Assembly (NCBI GenBank): GCA_018399455.1
Contig: JAGYOT010000096.1
Location: forward strand, 1 to 7,049
DNA length: 7,049 bases
Source of the DNA: Desulfobacterales bacterium
GTDB taxonomy: Bacteria; Desulfobacterota; Desulfobacteria; Desulfobacterales; Desulfosalsimonadaceae
Direction: 5' to 3'
Shown here: piece by piece, positions 6,636 to 7,049 of the stretch
Numbering within the stretch: position 1 is the stretch's first letter
Layout of the letters: the number at the start of each line of letters is the position of its first letter
Program-made: the position numbers and the translations under genes
Notes under the pieces: generated by a model
The model's database searches: none
What the model was told of the DNA's origin: nothing
What the model saw: the letters and a program-made list of their open reading frames with translations, nothing else

Positions 6636-7049
6636 ACCCGGGAACCCCTTAGCCAGGGTTAGCTTGAAAGTTATAGATAGCGCGCACCTGTGGTTTAGTT
6701 TTTTGGGAAAAACAACTTGTTTCATGGTTTGTGGATTCTTTTTGACCATGGCCGTTTTTGGGGGCGGGGCTCCGGGAACGGTTTTTGCGCAGGAAAGCTG
6801 CGTGCCGGTCCGGGCCGCGACGGTGGAGACCCGGGATCTTATGAGAACCGTGCGGGGCGTTGGAACCCTGGAGGCTGTCCAGGAGGTGGTCATCCGCCCG
6901 GAAATCAACGGGCTCCTTGAGTCGGTGCATTTTGAGGAAGGAAGCCGGGTGGAGGAGGGGAGGCTCCTATTCTCAATTGATGACCGGAAAATCAGGGAGC
7001 AGCTCAATGCCAAAAAAGCGGCCCTTGAAGAAGCCCGGGCCAATCTGGT
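6619..7049 (+). CDS. Efflux periplasmic adaptor subunit (membrane fusion protein), N-terminal part
   Basis: The frame runs open from ATG 6619 through the window edge and gives 143 residues. It encodes the start of an HlyD/AcrA-type adaptor, which links an inner-membrane pump to the TolC-type duct. A hydrophobic stretch at about 33-50 followed by VFAQE suggests signal peptidase cleavage after Ala57. Past that, VRAATVETRDL (64-74) and VRGVGTLEAVQEVVIRPEINGLLESVHFEEGSRVEEGRLLFSID (78-121) form the first beta-barrel strand and the half-lipoyl domain, with the typical G-x-V-x-G-x-L pattern. KIREQLNAKKAALEEARANL (124-143) begins the coiled-coil hairpin. The roughly 30 polar residues before the hydrophobic core are longer than usual for a signal peptide. 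A later start at Met36 would lose the positive n-region and has no Shine-Dalgarno, so 6619 or the second ATG at 6628 is preferred. The reading frames of this gene and the tolC-like gene overlap by 17 bases. An RND permease is the likely next gene. Confidence 0.88.
   Translation, partial: MTEMSKPGNPLARVSLKVIDSAHLWFSFLGKTTCFMVCGFFLTMAVFGGGAPGTVFAQESCVPVRAATVETRDLMRTVRGVGTLEAVQEVVIRPEINGLLESVHFEEGSRVEEGRLLFSIDDRKIREQLNAKKAALEEARANL

Noticed and set aside
6615..7043. Minus-strand open frame of 142 codons opposite the adaptor gene
   Set aside because: Its product is Ser/Arg-rich with no family features. The + strand frame has a good ribosome binding site, a signal peptide and the lipoyl-domain pattern of an adaptor.
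1..7049. Search for tRNA, rRNA, CRISPR, insertion sequence, integrase or attachment-site features
   Set aside because: No direct-repeat array, tRNA-like clover sequence, transposase motif or terminal inverted repeat was seen. Nearly all of the window is accounted for by seven + strand reading frames and one short regulatory gap.

Overview
The window shows an ordinary-looking bacterial chromosome segment in which every gene lies on the + strand. It falls into two transcription units. Fused cobA/hemD, a stand-alone moaA, a GT81-type glycosyltransferase and a TetR-TolC-adaptor efflux cluster together suggest a Gram-negative anaerobe. A sulfate reducer of the Desulfobacterota (former Deltaproteobacteria) is my best guess, but this is inference from gene content and not a match to any genome. 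The tolC-family gene and the exporter adaptor do require an outer membrane.

Unit 1 (1 to about 4600) is a tightly packed operon. It begins with the last codons of a gene whose Cys-rich tail (CxxCxxxxCxxC) overlaps the next start by ATGA. Then come hemC (porphobilinogen deaminase), a cobA-hemD fusion (uroporphyrinogen-III methyltransferase plus uroporphyrinogen-III synthase), a glucosyl-3-phosphoglycerate synthase-like GT81 glycosyltransferase, and moaA. Spacings are ATGA overlap, TAATG overlap, 32 bases, and ATGA overlap. HemC and CobA-HemD together take porphobilinogen to precorrin-2, the branch point to siroheme and cobalamin, and in sulfate reducers to haem by the siroheme (Ahb) route. MoaA starts molybdenum cofactor synthesis. 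The glycosyltransferase is the odd member, since its family makes the precursor of the compatible solute glucosylglycerate.

The 90-base gap at 4556-4645 is the only substantial non-coding interval and is information-dense. A perfect 12-bp inverted repeat with a 4-base loop runs into a T8 tract. It carries a consensus -35 box (TTGACA) spaced 17 bases from TATGCT. The element may therefore serve as terminator of unit 1, promoter of unit 2 and operator for the TetR protein encoded next.

Unit 2 (4646 to the right edge) encodes a TetR-family repressor with a TTG start, a TolC-family outer-membrane efflux protein, and the N-terminal 143 residues of a periplasmic adaptor (membrane fusion protein) that runs off the window. 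The inner-membrane pump, probably RND, is expected just beyond the edge. I found no RNA gene, CRISPR array, insertion sequence or attachment site. I also found no clear sign of a wholly new system; the most interesting items are the 4572-4608 element and the glycosyltransferase in a cofactor operon.
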